A DNA stretch of 64,000 bases. Origin: Nitrospira sp. Its GTDB lineage: Bacteria; Nitrospirota; Nitrospiria; Nitrospirales; Nitrospiraceae. Both the position numbers and the translations under genes were made by a program. Position 1 is the stretch's first letter. Every line of letters starts with the position of its first letter. The stretch lies in NCBI GenBank assembly GCA_030692565.1, contig JAUYAO010000042.1:1-64000 (forward strand), read 5' to 3'. Of this stretch, positions 34,813 through 44,131 are shown one piece after another. The notes under the pieces are model-generated. The model worked only from the letters and a program-made list of their open reading frames with translations. It was not told the DNA's origin and searched no databases.

Positions 34813-36096
34813 TTATCTAGGCGTCACGTCTACCCGGGTGCCCTTTTCTCCTGACGGAGACGCGGGCAGATGGTCCGTCAACAACCCCGCAGCCAATTGG
34901 CTCAACCGCTGATTGAATAGGTCCGGTCGAAACGCTGCGCTCCGTTCACGGGCCGCTTGCCCCATGCTTTGGCACAACGATTCGCTGCCGGCTGCACGAT
35001 TCGAATACTGGAGCAGGGACTCGGCATCCCGGCACAGGAAGCCGCTCTTCTCATGCTCAACGATTTCCGGCTGGCCTCCGCTCATCGGTACCAGAGGGAC
35101 ACAGCCGGCCCCCATGGCCTCGACGGTCGCAATTCCGAAGTGCTCCATCCGTTCCGGCGGGACATTGGAGTCACCGCCAAGAGCCGTCGCATGCCAATAG
35201 AGCTTGGCCCTCGCCAAATAGGTCCATACGGTCTCCCGGGAGGCATTCACGACAAAGCTCACGGGAAGATCTGCGGCAAGGGATTTAAGCTTCTCGAGAT
35301 ACGCCAGATCTTGCGGCAGATCCGTACAGAACCCGATCAAGCACAAGCGCCAATCCCTTCCATTCATGGACACAAACCTCCGGAACGTTTCCAATTGCAG
35401 CCCATGATTCTTCCCATCGGTCACGATGAACCGTCCGAGCGACACGATGATGTTTTCTTTCTGGAGCGAGGTCGTGTTCACCGCGACAGGGGGATAGAGC
35501 ACCTCGGCCGACCGCTTCCACCGCCGCTGGATCCACGACGACGTAAACTGAGAATTGCCGATCACCGTGCGATAGCCTCGCATACGCCAATGCCAGAGAG
35601 CTAAATAGCCCTGTGTCCTGACCCAGCGACTGAACGCGCTTCGCGCAGCCCATCCCTCCGTACGGGAAAGCTCCAGGCTTGGATGCCATTCAAAAGGAAA
35701 GTGGCAATAGACCATCCCCTGCCTGGCCGCACAAAAAGGCGGAACGCCGTGTCCTGAATAAATGAACAGGTCGTACGGCTCCGTGAGCCGGCGATCGAGC
35801 TCCAGTCTTTCCCGCACATAGCTGGGGGTGAGCCCTGGCAGTGAGAACGTCCCTAACGAATCCGGAACGATCCGCTCGTTGACCCGGCTCAAATCAAGCC
35901 CGAAGGCTTCAGCTAACCCCGCAACTGTGTATCCTTTTCCGCTATGTATCACATCGACCGAATACATCCGCGACAATTGAGCCGCCATGCTGGCCACGAC
36001 CAACTGACTCCCGCCGAGACGCAGTGAGACATGATCAAAAATCCCCACGCGAGCCGGTCGGGCTCCGGCGAGAAGGCTGCGGCTGGAAGGAATCAT
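34813..36096 (-). CDS. Glycosyltransferase family 4 (ALG11-like mannosyltransferase type)
   Basis: 427 aa. N-terminal VGIFDHVSLRLGGSQLVVAS; the motif GMVYCHFPFEWHPS; TVIGNSQFTSSWIQRRW; VLYPPVAV; ENIIVSLGRFIVTDGKNHGL; and RMEHFGIATVEAMGAGCVPL (EX7E). The HFPF, NSxFT, YPPV and SxGRF series is characteristic of ALG11-like GT4 enzymes, which often transfer mannose from GDP-mannose. This would fit the GDP-mannose metabolism implied by the AlgD homologue, but specificity is inferred. Confidence 0.85.
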   Translation of the reverse strand: MIPSSRSLLAGARPARVGIFDHVSLRLGGSQLVVASMAAQLSRMYSVDVIHSGKGYTVAGLAEAFGLDLSRVNERIVPDSLGTFSLPGLTPSYVRERLELDRRLTEPYDLFIYSGHGVPPFCAARQGMVYCHFPFEWHPSLELSRTEGWAARSAFSRWVRTQGYLALWHWRMRGYRTVIGNSQFTSSWIQRRWKRSAEVLYPPVAVNTTSLQKENIIVSLGRFIVTDGKNHGLQLETFRRFVSMNGRDWRLCLIGFCTDLPQDLAYLEKLKSLAADLPVSFVVNASRETVWTYLARAKLYWHATALGGDSNVPPERMEHFGIATVEAMGAGCVPLVPMSGGQPEIVEHEKSGFLCRDAESLLQYSNRAAGSESLCQSMGQAARERSAAFRPDLFNQRLSQLAAGLLTDHLPASPSGEKGTRVDVTPR

Positions 36097-36210
36097 CGCG
36101 TCACTCAGAAACCCACCTCACAGAATGGCAGCTCAGATAACCATCTACGGCTGCGACTGTTTCTTGCCCGCCCATGAAGGCAGAGGCCACGTCCCTTTCA
36201 ATGACTCGGC

Positions 36211-37668
36211 TCATTTGTTCCGCTTGGCGAGTTGTTCTGCCACTGGTTCGCGAAAACATTGCGCAACTGCGAGGTTACCCTTGGGAGCGTAGTGACGACG
36301 GGGCATGACACGGTCAGCAAAAGGAATCGGCGTAAGACAGTCGGTGGGATCGAGAAAATCAAGCCCCGCAGAGCGCAGGATCTTCACCCCGAGAGGCGTG
36401 TAATCGAGGATATCCGAGTCCTGCATCCAGCTGGGGAAATGCACCAGAATCGGAACCGCCCCATCGGCCTTCGCCTGCTTTGCAAAGGCCTGAAAGATTG
36501 CCCCGTTGACCTCGCGCATCGCGGCGTCCGACACGTCGGGCCGCAGGTCCTCCGCCATCGGGTACCAGGATTCCAGCCATCGGAACAGATAGGATCGAGT
36601 GGGAATGGTCCACGCGGGACGATCCCATTCCCCGTTCACATATGAACGGTCCCATTCAATGTAGGGCAATTCATCGATAGATTTCGCCGAAAAAATCTGT
36701 TCCGGCGGAGGCAAAGGGACATTCAGTAGCGTGAGCTGCTGATCCCGCATCACAAAGCGAGGCGCTGCGTATGGAAAGGTCGCAGTGGGAAACGTGAGCG
36801 AAGCATATACGGACATCGTTCGTACTAAATCATGATCGACAAACCCGAAAATCACCACATCCGGATGCCAGGCGCGCACGTCTTGCAGATACCGCAGGTA
36901 GGCCTGGCCTGTGCCATAGGCATTGACGCCAAAATTGAGCACCTGAACATCAGGCCCCAAGAGCTTCTCCAGTTGATACCCCCAGGTATCCTCATAGGCC
37001 ACCTCATCCCCAAACGTATAGGAGTCCCCGATCAGGGCTATCCGGATGGTAGGATGCCGATCGGCGAAGGCGGTCCCAGGGCTTGCACTCCTAAGTCCCT
37101 CAGCGCTGCTGAAGTAACTCACTCCCTGATCATTCTGACTCCGTCCGGAGCCGATGGTCCAACCAAGAGTCTCATTGAACAGCATGTACGAGGGCTTCCC
37201 GAGCTTGCTTCGAAACGACCCCTGAAAGTGGCCGACGACTTTGCTCCATTCCCGCGGCAGCAGGTAGGATTTCCCCCACATGTCGCCCATGGTCGTCTCA
37301 ACATAAAGCGCCCGGATCGTCCCTTCCCCGATGATGAAGAGCAGGAAGACTGAGACCAGGTTCATGGCAACCGTCAACCGAGCCGACCGCACGTCGGCCT
37401 TGGCAGGCCCAGCACATTGGCGGCGCATGATCATTCCGGAAACCAGGAGCCCGGCTATCCCGGCTAGGCACACATATCCTGGCCGGCTATTCAGAAATGA
37501 CAAGAAGGTGGGCTTTCGCGAGACAATGTAAGCTGTGAGCAGGATGAGCAGCAGCGAGAGTTCGGAAAGATAGAGCGCTCCCAAAAGCCAACCATCTACA
37601 CCGAACTCCTTCCCCGCCAGAGGCTTCTCATCGACGGTAGGCCAATCAGTTTTAATAAGTCTTAGCAT
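36211..37668 (-). CDS. Membrane-anchored SGNH/GDSL hydrolase-like protein
   Basis: About 485 aa from ATG 37668 (MLRLIKTDW); upstream in-frame starts (37740, 37701) lack better ribosome sites. Three N-terminal transmembrane helices (LYLSELSLLLILLTAYIV, GYVCLAGIAGLLVSGMIM, LTVAMNLVSVFLLFIIG) precede a periplasmic SGNH domain: ALIGDSYTFGDEV (block I Ser), LNFGVNAYGTGQAYL (blocks II/III), VVIFGFVDHDLVR, and a late RRHYAPKGNLAVAQ with the candidate catalytic His. Related proteins remove or add acyl groups on exported glycans. It is one of three SGNH genes in the locus. Confidence 0.78.
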   Translation of the reverse strand: MLRLIKTDWPTVDEKPLAGKEFGVDGWLLGALYLSELSLLLILLTAYIVSRKPTFLSFLNSRPGYVCLAGIAGLLVSGMIMRRQCAGPAKADVRSARLTVAMNLVSVFLLFIIGEGTIRALYVETTMGDMWGKSYLLPREWSKVVGHFQGSFRSKLGKPSYMLFNETLGWTIGSGRSQNDQGVSYFSSAEGLRSASPGTAFADRHPTIRIALIGDSYTFGDEVAYEDTWGYQLEKLLGPDVQVLNFGVNAYGTGQAYLRYLQDVRAWHPDVVIFGFVDHDLVRTMSVYASLTFPTATFPYAAPRFVMRDQQLTLLNVPLPPPEQIFSAKSIDELPYIEWDRSYVNGEWDRPAWTIPTRSYLFRWLESWYPMAEDLRPDVSDAAMREVNGAIFQAFAKQAKADGAVPILVHFPSWMQDSDILDYTPLGVKILRSAGLDFLDPTDCLTPIPFADRVMPRRHYAPKGNLAVAQCFREPVAEQLAKRNK

Positions 37669-37836
37669 GTCGTCTTTTCTCTTTGAACGAGCGAACGCCA
37701 TCACACACTTGTCACAATGGGCCCCACGCCCTGTGGTCAATTTGAGGCGGCGAATCCGGCTCTCCGGAGAGTCGAACGTGCAGGAGGTCTATCAGCACAG
37801 CGATAACACCGGCGCCTGCGGTCCAACACTTAGGTC

Positions 37837-39087
37837 CTAGGCGATTTTCCTCGATTCACAATAGGGCTCTTGCCCTCGCAGCAGATCGATTGTCCGATCC
37901 GTCGCCCGGCCCCACGAAAACCACTCGGAGGCAAGCGTGAGGGCGCCCTTACGCAGGCGCTCACGCAATTCCGGGTTCTCCATCATCAGCAGCATGGACT
38001 GCGCCAACGCATTCGGGTCGTTCGGTTCGCACAGCAGGACATTTTCCTGATGAACGAATGCCTCATCCAACCATGGGCCGCTCGTCGCAATCATGGGCAG
38101 GCCATGAGAGGCCATGGACGAGAAGGAACTATTGTTCAACTGGACGCCTTTTACGAAGGTGAACACGCCGGCATCCGCCGCTCGCAGATACAGCGACCCA
38201 TCCTCGCTATCCGCATTAAAGCTCCCCGTCCAGACGATCTTGGGTTCGACGTTTAACTCCTTGGACAAGGCATACATCTGCTCAACATAAATATCTTCCC
38301 CGTTGTAATTCAGGTCGAACTTCCCCCCGACAAACAGGAGCTTAGCCTGAGGCTTCAGACGCATCACAATCTGAAAGGCTCGCAAGAGCGTCTCCACGCC
38401 CTTAGCCGGATAAATATATCCCAGGAAGGCAAACACGAAATCGTCCGGCTCGAATCCAAGCTTCGCCCGCTGCGATTGACACGCCTCTTCTCCGACTGCA
38501 CAGATCCGCATATTCGGAGGCGGGGGAATCAACGTCGTCTTCCCCCCGATGTCGGGTCGTTCTTCAAGCAAGATCACCTGGTGCATTTTACAGAGGACAA
38601 TCAGCGAATCACTGTCGCGCATGAGCGTGCCGAAGTTATACGATACCCCGCCCCTGCCGGCCCATTTCTGAACCACATACTTCCGGAATACTCGCGAGAC
38701 CAATGACATGCGGGAAGGATCGGAGCACGCACGCACATTCTCGAACCGTGTCACAAACGGCACATGGGGAAGCAGCTTTTTCGCGATCGTCGGAGTAAAG
38801 GTGATCATCGGATGATAGTGGTACATCACTCCCAGGTACATCAGATAAATCGCATCGGGCGCGCAGCGCTTGAGAAACGCTTTGAATCGTGGAATCTCAG
38901 CCCAAGACCACCGATCCATGATGGGGTGAACCGTGATGCCGGGCTCCCCGGTTCCTGTGCACCCCTGCGACGTGAGCACATGCACATCCAGCTTCCGATC
39001 CGCCAACTGCTTGCAGAGAAAGTACGTATTGGTGGCCTCCCCTGCGTGGAAAGGCGGATAGGCTGCTGAAATGACCAGAACCTTCAT
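37837..39087 (-). CDS. Glycosyltransferase family 4, atypical EX7E region
   Basis: 416 aa from ATG 39087 (MKVLVISAAYPPFHAGEATN), with GGAGG seven bases upstream; the longer frame to 39144 is rejected. The acceptor domain has LCKQLADRKLDVHVLTS; the donor domain has FAFLGYIYPAKGVETLL, LLFVGGKFDLNYNG and IVWTGSFNADSEDGSLYL. Where GT4 enzymes normally carry E-x7-E, this protein has GVQLNNSSFSSMASHGLPMI with neither glutamate. It therefore belongs to a GT4 subgroup using a different loop or is catalytically altered. It lies directly downstream of the RfbE-like epimerase. Confidence 0.83.
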   Translation of the reverse strand: MKVLVISAAYPPFHAGEATNTYFLCKQLADRKLDVHVLTSQGCTGTGEPGITVHPIMDRWSWAEIPRFKAFLKRCAPDAIYLMYLGVMYHYHPMITFTPTIAKKLLPHVPFVTRFENVRACSDPSRMSLVSRVFRKYVVQKWAGRGGVSYNFGTLMRDSDSLIVLCKMHQVILLEERPDIGGKTTLIPPPPNMRICAVGEEACQSQRAKLGFEPDDFVFAFLGYIYPAKGVETLLRAFQIVMRLKPQAKLLFVGGKFDLNYNGEDIYVEQMYALSKELNVEPKIVWTGSFNADSEDGSLYLRAADAGVFTFVKGVQLNNSSFSSMASHGLPMIATSGPWLDEAFVHQENVLLCEPNDPNALAQSMLLMMENPELRERLRKGALTLASEWFSWGRATDRTIDLLRGQEPYCESRKIA

Positions 39088-39255
39088 ATTGCTTCCTCCA
39101 GAGCCGGACAATCGCGGCATTCCTTTCAATACTGCGGACAACAAACGAATAGGGAGCCACCTGCCTGCACGGCTGATCGCCCTCGTCGCCGGGCAATGGA
39201 GCCAAACATCCTGTGCTCCGGCCGGCTGATGGCTCAGCAGCCTGACAAACGACGT

Positions 39256-40326
39256 TTAATGCTGGCGGACCCCTCGACCGGACCAAGCAGCATGAATTTC
39301 TTCGAACACTGTCCTGAGGTCTTTCGTGATGTCCCAACCGGGATAGTGGGACTTAATCTTGCTGAGATCGCTGATGTAACAGATATGATCCCCTTCACGA
39401 TTCTTCTCCACGTAATCGTACTGCATGCTTTTTCCAGAAATATCCTTAATGAGATCGAACGCTTCAAGGATCGAACAACTGTTCCCTCTGCCTCCGCCGA
39501 GGTTATACACTTCTCCGCACCGTGGCGCCGCGATGAAGGCATCGATGAATCTCGCCACATCGAGCGAATGGATATTGTCGCGAACCTGCTTTCCCTTGTA
39601 TCCATATATGGAGTACCGCTTACCTTCGATATTGCATTTGATCAGATAGCTGAGAAAGCCATGGAGTTCGACGCCGGAATGATTGGGGCCGGTGAGGCAG
39701 CCCCCGCGCAAACAGCAGGTCTTCATCCCGAAGTATCGGCCGTATTCCTGCACCATGATGTCCGCCGCGACCTTTGAAGCCCCGAACAGCGAATGCTTGG
39801 ACTGGTCTATCCGCATCGACTCCGTGATACCGCCGCGATCCTTCTGATCCCCGTACTCCCAGCGAGTGGCCTGTTCAACGAGCGGAAGCTCGTTCGGAGC
39901 ATCTCCATAGACCTTGTTCGTAGACATGTGCACGAACGGCGCCTCCAGGACGTGCCGGCGGGCGGCCTCCAGCAAATTCATGGTCCCGACGGCATTGGTG
40001 TCAAAGTCTTCGAACGGCATCTTCGCAGCCAGATCATGCGATGGCTGGGCCGCCGTATGCACGATCGCATCGGGACGCACCGCGACAAGGAGATCGAGCA
40101 CACCCTTGCGATCGCGAATATCGAGCTCATGATGGACGAAGTTCGGAAGTTCTGCCTGCAGCCGCCGTTGATTCCATCGCGTATCGCCGCTCGGGCCGAA
40201 AAATTCGCTCCGCCCATTATTGTCAACACCGTGGATGGTCCACCCGTTGGCAGCAAAATACGTACACACCTCCGACCCGATGAGGCCCGAGGACCCCGTC
40301 ACAAGCATTTTTTTTGCATTTCCCAT
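39256..40326 (-). CDS. NAD-dependent epimerase, CDP-paratose 2-epimerase (RfbE)-like
   Basis: 356 aa. Rossmann [93 protein letters not shown] with YGDQKD context; [19 protein letters not shown]. The FGxxGDTx[15 protein letters not shown] and FGxSKxAAD series fits the RfbE family, which epimerises CDP-paratose to CDP-tyvelose. A glucose-1-phosphate cytidylyltransferase (RfbF) is at 62106-62876. RfbG and RfbH are not in the window, so either they lie outside or the substrate is a different nucleotide sugar. Confidence 0.82.
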   Translation of the reverse strand: MGNAKKMLVTGSSGLIGSEVCTYFAANGWTIHGVDNNGRSEFFGPSGDTRWNQRRLQAELPNFVHHELDIRDRKGVLDLLVAVRPDAIVHTAAQPSHDLAAKMPFEDFDTNAVGTMNLLEAARRHVLEAPFVHMSTNKVYGDAPNELPLVEQATRWEYGDQKDRGGITESMRIDQSKHSLFGASKVAADIMVQEYGRYFGMKTCCLRGGCLTGPNHSGVELHGFLSYLIKCNIEGKRYSIYGYKGKQVRDNIHSLDVARFIDAFIAAPRCGEVYNLGGGRGNSCSILEAFDLIKDISGKSMQYDYVEKNREGDHICYISDLSKIKSHYPGWDITKDLRTVFEEIHAAWSGRGVRQH

Positions 40327-40742
40327 TATAGGAGCTCCATTGATTGTGACTCAGCACCGGTAGAACCTTGACCGTCTACCTGCATCCAACATCAGAGCAG
40401 TCTCACCCCAAGAGACTTGCCCCGATAGAATACGACCCGATTACGTATAAAGAAACATTAAGAAACATTTTGCGCATGAAGCAGAATCGCGCTCTTGCGG
40501 GAAAGATCCTGCCCCTTCCCTCCTCACCTCTGTCCAAGCCTCACAACAGTCACTGATTGGAAACATCTCCCACCGATTCTAGCAGATCAGCGGGATTCAC
40601 CCTCCGATTGCTTTCATTTCTCACGGCCTCAAATAAAAGGGCTGGCGATCCCCCCTCTACCCCGCGGTCCTCAGCGTCGTATCCTGCCGTACTCCGACTG
40701 CTTACCATGCCCCTCTCACACGACGCCCTTGAGGGCTCTGCC
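40327..40742. other. Intergenic region upstream of the epimerase gene
   Basis: 416 bases without a supported gene. Near the epimerase start the sequence GGAGCTCC (a small palindrome) supplies the ribosome site. A tandem AAGAAACATT repeat lies at 40450-40469. The AT-rich stretch around 40430-40475 is a plausible promoter zone for the minus-strand genes below it. Small plus-strand frames here have no ribosome sites or recognisable products. Confidence 0.4.
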
Positions 40743-41999
40743 TCAAAGCAGAGACTTGTATAGCGCAGCGTACCGACTGGTCTGGAGTGCCAGCGTGTAA
40801 TCCTCTAGAGCAACCTCGCGGCTCTTCCTCCCCATCGATTCCCGCTTGGCGGCCTGCTGTAACAGCTCCTTGATAGACGCCCTGAGCGCCGTCACGTCAT
40901 AGCGAGGCGCCAGCAAGCCGGTCACGCCGTGCTGGACCATATCCGGCACCCCTCCGGTCTCGAACGCCACCACCGGAACCCCGCAGGCCATGGCTTCGAG
41001 AACGGTGTTCGGTGAGTTGTCGTACAAAGACGGAACGACGAACACATCGGCAGCATTATATGCGAGCACAAGAACCCGATCGTCAGTTACATATCCTAAA
41101 TGCGCGTGCGGAATCGGGGTCCCGAGCTCGGGCTTCCCGATACCCACCGACACAACACAGAGGTTCTTCACATCGGAGAGTCCGGCCAGGGCTTGCGCCA
41201 ACATGGGAAACCCCTTGTACGGCATTTCCGCCATGACTGCGATGAAGAGCAGAATCGTCGCATCCTGCGGAAGGCCGAGTATTTCTCGAGCAAACCGGCG
41301 ATCGCGCGGGGCAAACATGTCCGTATCGACGCCATTGGGAATGATCGTGACCGGAAACTTCTGCAGAAACGGGTGATTCGCCAGGTTTCCCTTCATCCAC
41401 CGATTGAGCGCCACTAAATGCAACCGACGGGCCTCTACCCCGTCAAACGTCTTCTGCTTGCGCCGCCACACCTGGGAGGACAAATCGTCCTGGTTCGTGG
41501 ATCCGAGCTGAGGACAAGCCCCGCACCCGGTCAGAAAGCGCCCGCACCCCTCATCGACATGGCACCCTCCGGTAATGGGATTCATATCGGCCATCCGCCA
41601 GACCACGGGAGTTCGCTTCGGAACAGCGGAAAACCACGCTTCATAGTCGACGTATCTGGCGATCCAATGAAGATTCAGCACATCGCAAGCCGGCAGATGT
41701 GCGACGACATCGCTTCCAAATTCGCTGCGGTCGTCGCTGAAGATTTCGAAACCCGCAGGCCGCGACGCGGCGTACCGGGCAAAGTCGCGTGTGATCTGTT
41801 CGCGGCGGATTCGTCGCCGGACACGGCTCGCCCAATCCATTGACGCGTCGAATGCCGTGACATGCGGATCCTTGCTTCGCCGATTGGCCACAAACATGGA
41901 CGAATCGTGCCCCATTTTACGGAGTCCGGTGTGCAGCCGATGGGCGGCTCTGGCAGCCCCGCCGCTGATGTCCTCCGTGGTCACATGGACGATTTTCAT
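40743..41999 (-). CDS. Glycosyltransferase family 4 (WcaC-like)
   Basis: 418 aa from ATG 41999 (MKIVHVTTEDISGGAARAAH), with AAGGGG a suitable distance upstream; the frame open to 42095 overlaps the amidotransferase gene and is rejected. Motifs: DVLNLHWIARYVDYE, PVVWRMADMNPITGGCHVDE, cysteine-rich CGRFLTGCGACPQLGS, IIPNGVDTDMF, ILLFIAVMAEMPYKGFPML and LYDNSPNTVLEAMACGVPVV. The GGAARAA, DMNPxTGGCHxxxxC and DNSPNTVLEA combination is the WcaC/WbdL-like GT4 clade of colanic-acid and O-antigen loci. The cysteine cluster may bind zinc. Confidence 0.88.
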   Translation of the reverse strand: MKIVHVTTEDISGGAARAAHRLHTGLRKMGHDSSMFVANRRSKDPHVTAFDASMDWASRVRRRIRREQITRDFARYAASRPAGFEIFSDDRSEFGSDVVAHLPACDVLNLHWIARYVDYEAWFSAVPKRTPVVWRMADMNPITGGCHVDEGCGRFLTGCGACPQLGSTNQDDLSSQVWRRKQKTFDGVEARRLHLVALNRWMKGNLANHPFLQKFPVTIIPNGVDTDMFAPRDRRFAREILGLPQDATILLFIAVMAEMPYKGFPMLAQALAGLSDVKNLCVVSVGIGKPELGTPIPHAHLGYVTDDRVLVLAYNAADVFVVPSLYDNSPNTVLEAMACGVPVVAFETGGVPDMVQHGVTGLLAPRYDVTALRASIKELLQQAAKRESMGRKSREVALEDYTLALQTSRYAALYKSLL

Positions 42000-42033
42000 A
42001 TTCGCCCCTTGCTGCGCAAACCGGCGACCCGCA

Positions 42034-44004
42034 TCAGCACAAATCCTTCCAGGTGAACGAGGGTTTCCTCGTGCAGGCCTCTTCGATAAACACAAGATGC
42101 CAGAGTTGAAACATCAGCGCGGCCCAGACGTGGACGGCAAAATCCGCCCGGCCTTCAAGATGCGGCGCGACATAGCGGTGATAAAACTCCGGTCGCAACA
42201 AGCCTTGCTTCGTCAGCCGATCCGGCGCCAGCAAGCGCTCCGCCAGCGGGCGAAGAGCCCCTCGCAACCACAACCCGATGGGGATCGTGAACCCTCGTTT
42301 TCGCGCCGTCAGCAATGCATGAGGGAGCAAATCGCTCACGGCGCGCTTGAGCAGATACTTGGGATCGCCGGTCTTGGTCCGGATCGAGGGAGGAATGCGA
42401 AACACCAATTCGACGAGATGGTGATCGAGGAACGGGGTTCTCGCTTCAATGCTATGCGCCATGGAAAAACGGTCCGTCATGAAGAGAAACTCTTCAGCCA
42501 GTTGCGTTTGAAAATCCACCACCGCAAGGCCTGTTCGAAGATCTCGCGTGCGCGAGGCGTCGTAAATCTGCTGCAAATACTCAGCGGTACTCTGACAGCG
42601 CTGGCCGTCTTGGTCGCACCGCACAAATTGCTCCGTCCGTCCGTCGGACGCGCAGTCCAGATTGGCGCGGTAATACGCCCCAAACGGGGTCTCCAACAGA
42701 CCGGACAGCTTGGAGAAGAGCCTGCCGCGCCCGACGACGGGCCAGGACGCTGGAAGGCGATGACTGACGGCCCCCAGCGGACTCGCGCACATCGCAAGCG
42801 CCCCGGCGCCGCCCCTGGAACGCTGACGAAAGGTCACTGCGGCATGCAGGACCGGATCATCCTCAAAACGCCTGAACTTTTCATAATTTCCAAACAGCTC
42901 GTCGCCCCCCATCCCATTGAGCCCGACCTTCACATCCTTGCTCATCTCGCGATAGACGTACCAGGCGGGAAGGCCGCCCCCGTAGGGCTCATCCAAATGC
43001 CACACCATCTCGACGAGATCGTTGAGAAGGTCTGTGGGATTCAAAATAAGCTCGTGATGCAGAGTGCCCCAGCGATCAGCCACTTCGCGCGCCAAATGCA
43101 ATTCGTTCCAGGCCTGCTCCTCCGCGCCCGCAAACCCAAGCGAATAGGTGCGCACTTGGGGGAAGCCCTGCTCCGCCAGCAAGCCGATGATGGCCGATGA
43201 ATCGATCCCGCCGGACAACGAACAGGCGATCGGGACATCGCTCAACGTCCAGCGGCTCACGGCGGCGCGAAGTTCCGAACGCACACGTTCCGACCACTCC
43301 TGGACATCGTGGTCTTCAAAGCGAGTGCCGTCGATCTGCCAGTACTGACTGAGCGTGAATCGATGGTGCTTCAGATCGTAGACAAAGGAATGGCCGGGCG
43401 GAACCCGAAATACGCCGTCGATGATGGCCTCAGGCCCGGGCACATACAGTACCTGCATGAAATGCGAGAGGGCCTGGAGATTGACCGTCCGCGACCGCGC
43501 CAGCGGCGAGACCAGGAGGCTCTTGAGCTCGGAGGCGAAAACAAACGAACCCTTCTCGATGGAGTAGTAGAGCGGCTTGATGCCCATTCGATCGCGGGCG
43601 CCGAACAGCCGGTTGCGGCGTTGATCGTGAATCACAAACGCGAACATGCCGTTCAGATCGTCGACCATGCGCTCGCCCCGCTCCTCGTAGAGATGGAGCA
43701 GCACTTCCGTATCGGAATGGGCCGTGACGAAGGTATGGCCGCGGGACTCGAGATCCGCTCTTAGCTCAGGCGCATTGTAGATCTCTCCATTGAAGACGAT
43801 CCAAACAGACCCGTCCTGACTGCTCATGGGCTGATGGCCGCCCGCGAGATCCAGGATACTGAGCCGGCGCATGGCAAGAGACACGTCCCCCGCAGGGCTG
43901 GAATAGATCCCTTGATCGTCCGGCCCCCGATGAACGATCATGCCGTTCATCTCCTGAAGCCATACCGCCTGGTGCGAACCCGCGACACCGACAATACCGC
44001 ACAT
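42034..44004 (-). CDS. Asparagine synthase-type amidotransferase (glutamine-hydrolysing), copy 2
   Basis: 656 aa. MCGIVGVAGSH with Cys2 nucleophile; IVHRGPDDQG; FNGEIYNAPEL; ATP-pyrophosphatase SGGIDSS at 264-270; C-terminal FLDHHLVELVFRIPPSI. It is full length and clearly diverged from copy 1 at 6916-8832. The two may amidate different residues or act with different partners. In polysaccharide loci such enzymes are thought to convert uronic acids to uronamides (WbpS-like); making asparagine cannot be excluded. Confidence 0.88.
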   Translation of the reverse strand: MCGIVGVAGSHQAVWLQEMNGMIVHRGPDDQGIYSSPAGDVSLAMRRLSILDLAGGHQPMSSQDGSVWIVFNGEIYNAPELRADLESRGHTFVTAHSDTEVLLHLYEERGERMVDDLNGMFAFVIHDQRRNRLFGARDRMGIKPLYYSIEKGSFVFASELKSLLVSPLARSRTVNLQALSHFMQVLYVPGPEAIIDGVFRVPPGHSFVYDLKHHRFTLSQYWQIDGTRFEDHDVQEWSERVRSELRAAVSRWTLSDVPIACSLSGGIDSSAIIGLLAEQGFPQVRTYSLGFAGAEEQAWNELHLAREVADRWGTLHHELILNPTDLLNDLVEMVWHLDEPYGGGLPAWYVYREMSKDVKVGLNGMGGDELFGNYEKFRRFEDDPVLHAAVTFRQRSRGGAGALAMCASPLGAVSHRLPASWPVVGRGRLFSKLSGLLETPFGAYYRANLDCASDGRTEQFVRCDQDGQRCQSTAEYLQQIYDASRTRDLRTGLAVVDFQTQLAEEFLFMTDRFSMAHSIEARTPFLDHHLVELVFRIPPSIRTKTGDPKYLLKRAVSDLLPHALLTARKRGFTIPIGLWLRGALRPLAERLLAPDRLTKQGLLRPEFYHRYVAPHLEGRADFAVHVWAALMFQLWHLVFIEEACTRKPSFTWKDLC

Positions 44005-44131
44005 ACGTGATCTTCCCCTCTCAAACCCTGGGCATCGTGGTCATGCCGTACCGGAAACCCGCACGACACTCAGAATACCGGAACGGAGCACAGGCCGCCG
44101 ATCCCGATTCGAAACGACCGAGCCCTCGCGC

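Noticed and set aside
41791-43200. Long plus-strand open frame of 469 codons
   Set aside because: It lies antisense to the intact asparagine synthase at 42034-44004 and glycosyltransferase; composition is typical of a high-GC shadow frame and no family motif or ribosome site is seen.
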